NCBI GenBank assembly: GCA_030597505.1
Contig: JAUVRS010000128.1
Coordinates: 1 to 7,230, forward strand
Direction of reading: 5' to 3'
Length of the DNA stretch: 7,230 nucleotides
Origin: Desulfobacteraceae bacterium
GTDB taxonomy: Bacteria; Desulfobacterota; DSM-4660; Desulfatiglandales; Desulfatiglandaceae
Shown: positions 6,219 to 7,230 of the stretch, piece by piece
How the letters are laid out: each line of letters begins with the position of its first letter
How positions within the stretch are numbered: the first letter of the stretch is position 1
Position numbers and translations under genes: made by a program
Notes under the pieces: model-generated
Told to the model about the DNA's origin: nothing
Database searches by the model: none
What the model saw: the letters and a program-made list of their open reading frames with translations, nothing else

Positions 6219-6947
6219 TCATTCTATTATGCCTTCAAATGCCAGGTCATATTTGTCACTTCGATAAAAGGATTCTTCACATTCGATTGCCTCGCCATTT
6301 TCCAGATAGGTCACCCCTTTTATAAGAAAAACAACCGAGTTGTCTTTAAGTCCAAGCAGGGAGGCCGAATTGCCCGAAATTTTAGCAATTCTCAGGTTTT
6401 GAGAGTGCCGGTATGGCTTGAACCCGTATACATCCTCAAAAACCTTCCACAGTGAAGAAGAGAGTCCTTGGTTTTGTATGTCCGGACATAAATCAGTTCG
6501 GATATACCTGGTTTCGAGCATCATGGGGGTGTCGTTGGCCAAACGCAACCGATTTAGCTTGACGATTTTGGCTCCTTTTTTTAAACTAAGTTTGTCCCTT
6601 GCAAAGGCATTTGCAGAGACCAATTTTTTGCTCATTACCTGTGTTGAGGGAGTCAGACCCATCTCCTTCATGTTCTGGGTAAACCCCAAGACTTTTCGCA
6701 GGTCTCGCCTTACTTTTCCGATGCGGACAAATGTGCCTTTCCCTGCCTTTCTTTCGAGAAAATTTTCATGAACCAGGTCGTTTAGGGCGCGCCGGATAGT
6801 TGTCGACGAAATATCATATCGTTCATTGAATTCACGCTCCGAAGGAAGAAGATCACCTTCCTTGAGGTCTCCCCGTAGTATTTTTTGTTTGATATCTTCT
6901 TTGAGTTGGTAGTAAAGGGGAATTTTTGATTGCTGATCAATAACCAT
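6219..6947 (-). CDS. GntR-family transcriptional regulator, HutC/UTRA subfamily
   Basis: This 242-residue cytoplasmic DNA-binding protein has normal length for the subfamily. Residues 8-74 are a GntR winged helix-turn-helix, with PLYYQLKEDIKQKI (10-23), the LPSEREF motif (34-40), the recognition helix SSTTIRRALNDL (47-58) and the wing GKGTFVR (69-75). Residues about 85-237 form the UTRA ligand-binding domain, with GFTQNMKEMG (88-97), LNRLRLANDTPMMLETRYI (131-149) and the C-terminal GEAIECEESFYRSDKYDL (218-235). UTRA regulators commonly bind small metabolites such as phosphorylated sugars and act as repressors released by the ligand. The ATG at 6947 has GAGGGG 9 nt upstream. Its position beside the transporter operon and the shared promoter element make it the best candidate regulator of that operon and of the gene to the right. 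This is inference. Confidence 0.93.
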   Translation of the reverse strand: MVIDQQSKIPLYYQLKEDIKQKILRGDLKEGDLLPSEREFNERYDISSTTIRRALNDLVHENFLERKAGKGTFVRIGKVRRDLRKVLGFTQNMKEMGLTPSTQVMSKKLVSANAFARDKLSLKKGAKIVKLNRLRLANDTPMMLETRYIRTDLCPDIQNQGLSSSLWKVFEDVYGFKPYRHSQNLRIAKISGNSASLLGLKDNSVVFLIKGVTYLENGEAIECEESFYRSDKYDLAFEGIIE

Positions 6948-7031
6948 TGTGAGTTACCCCTCTTGCGTTTGGGAGCAGAAATCTTATATCTCAAGCCCCT
7001 TTGCAGACAGATAGTTTAGTGTTGTGGATGC

Positions 7032-7060
7032 GTGATATTCCCATATTCTGTGATTGTCAA
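7032..7060 (-). promoter_or_regulatory. Probable promoter of the GntR-type regulator gene
   Basis: On the minus strand TTGACA (7060-7055) is followed at 17 nt by TATCAC (7037-7032), the same -35 and spacing and nearly the same -10 as the transporter promoter (TATTAC). The 16 nt at 7049-7034 (AGAATATGGGAATATC) match the shared element in 10 of 16 positions at the same distance from the -35. Start of transcription would be near 7025, giving a leader of about 78 nt. Confidence 0.5.
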
Positions 7061-7125
7061 GCCAAAAGCAAAAATCAGGACAAAAACACAGGCATGTGAA
7101 AAATAAATCGACCAAATTATTTGCT

Positions 7126-7152
7126 TTGACAAACCAACCCTCCAATTACAAT
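7126..7152 (+). promoter_or_regulatory. Possible rightward promoter
   Basis: Consensus TTGACA (7126-7131) and TACAAT (7147-7152, five of six) are separated by only 15 nt, shorter than the optimum. If used, it would serve a gene to the right of the window. Confidence 0.3.
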
Positions 7153-7194
7153 GGCACAAAAAATAACACAATACCAAAAATAGACGCTTTTTTC

Positions 7195-7224
7195 TTGACC
7201 ATTAAAATAACATTATAATATTGT
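7195..7224 (+). promoter_or_regulatory. Probable rightward promoter carrying the shared element
   Basis: TTGACC (7195-7200) lies 6 nt before the 16-bp element and 18 nt before TATTGT (7219-7224). The arrangement copies the promoter of the transporter operon, where the same element lies 5 nt after TTGACA. It would drive a gene beyond the right edge, divergent from the regulator. Confidence 0.45.
7207..7222. repeat. Shared 16-bp operator-like element, copy 2
   Basis: On the minus strand this reads AATATTATAATGTTAT, one mismatch from the copy at 5460-5475. It is a better dyad than copy 1: AATATTA and TAATGTT are symmetric at six of seven positions. An operator of a dimeric regulator such as the GntR-type protein would look like this. 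Confidence 0.5.
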
Positions 7225-7230
7225 ACTAAA

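Larger units (their letters stand above)
6948..7230. other. Intergenic region upstream of the regulator, with promoter signals in both directions
   Basis: This AT-rich 283-bp stretch has no convincing coding frame. It contains a leftward promoter candidate for the regulator (7032-7060) and two rightward candidates (7126-7152 and 7195-7224) that imply a divergently transcribed gene just past the right edge. The section from about 7061 to 7190 is strikingly rich in A and C on the plus strand. Confidence 0.6.

Noticed and set aside
7094..7112. CRP-like TGTGA half-site upstream of the regulator
   Set aside because: The second half-site is poor and wrongly spaced, so it does not qualify as a CRP/FNR site.
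7152..7170. Sigma54-type promoter starting TGGCAC
   Set aside because: The required TTGC element is absent at the correct distance.

Overview
The window holds most of one carbohydrate-uptake operon, its probable regulator and one unrelated-looking small enzyme gene. The base composition is intermediate. The mix of a MalK/MalF/MalG-type importer, a Tat-exported binding protein and Desulfobacteria-like protein style suggests a Gram-negative, probably Desulfobacterota (Desulfobacteraceae-like). That assignment is an impression from sequence character; no marker gene is present.

Layout. On the minus strand, read from right to left, 5303-1 encodes a Tat-signal solute-binding protein, a strong hairpin terminator, two inner-membrane permeases (MalF-like, then MalG-like), a MalK-like ATPase starting at TTG, and the first 195 codons of an FGGY-family sugar kinase that runs off the left edge. 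The genes are tightly packed (4, 62 and 19 nt spacers) except for the 99-nt terminator spacer behind the binding-protein gene. Divergent from this operon across a 401-bp intergenic region is a plus-strand VOC/glyoxalase-fold protein (5705-6139). It converges on a minus-strand GntR/HutC-type regulator with a UTRA effector domain (6219-6947). The last 283 bp carry no gene but hold promoter-like signals in both directions.

How it fits together. The expected scheme is that the binding protein captures a sugar, polyol or related carbohydrate in the periplasm. The two permeases and the ATPase import it, and the FGGY kinase phosphorylates it. The GntR/UTRA protein probably senses the substrate or its phosphate. 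The substrate cannot be read from the sequence.

The most useful non-coding observation is a 16-bp element, AATATTATGATGTTAT / AATATTATAATGTTAT (15 of 16 identical). It lies just downstream of a -35-like TTGACA/TTGACC in front of the binding-protein gene and again at the right edge, where it points to the next gene outside the window. A weaker version sits at the same place in the regulator's own promoter. This defines a candidate regulon. Other points are a Q-loop Gln-to-Glu change in the ATPase, an intra-operon terminator, and a perfect 10-bp hairpin in the VOC leader. I see no mobile element, CRISPR array, tRNA or rRNA, and no evidence for a wholly new type of system.
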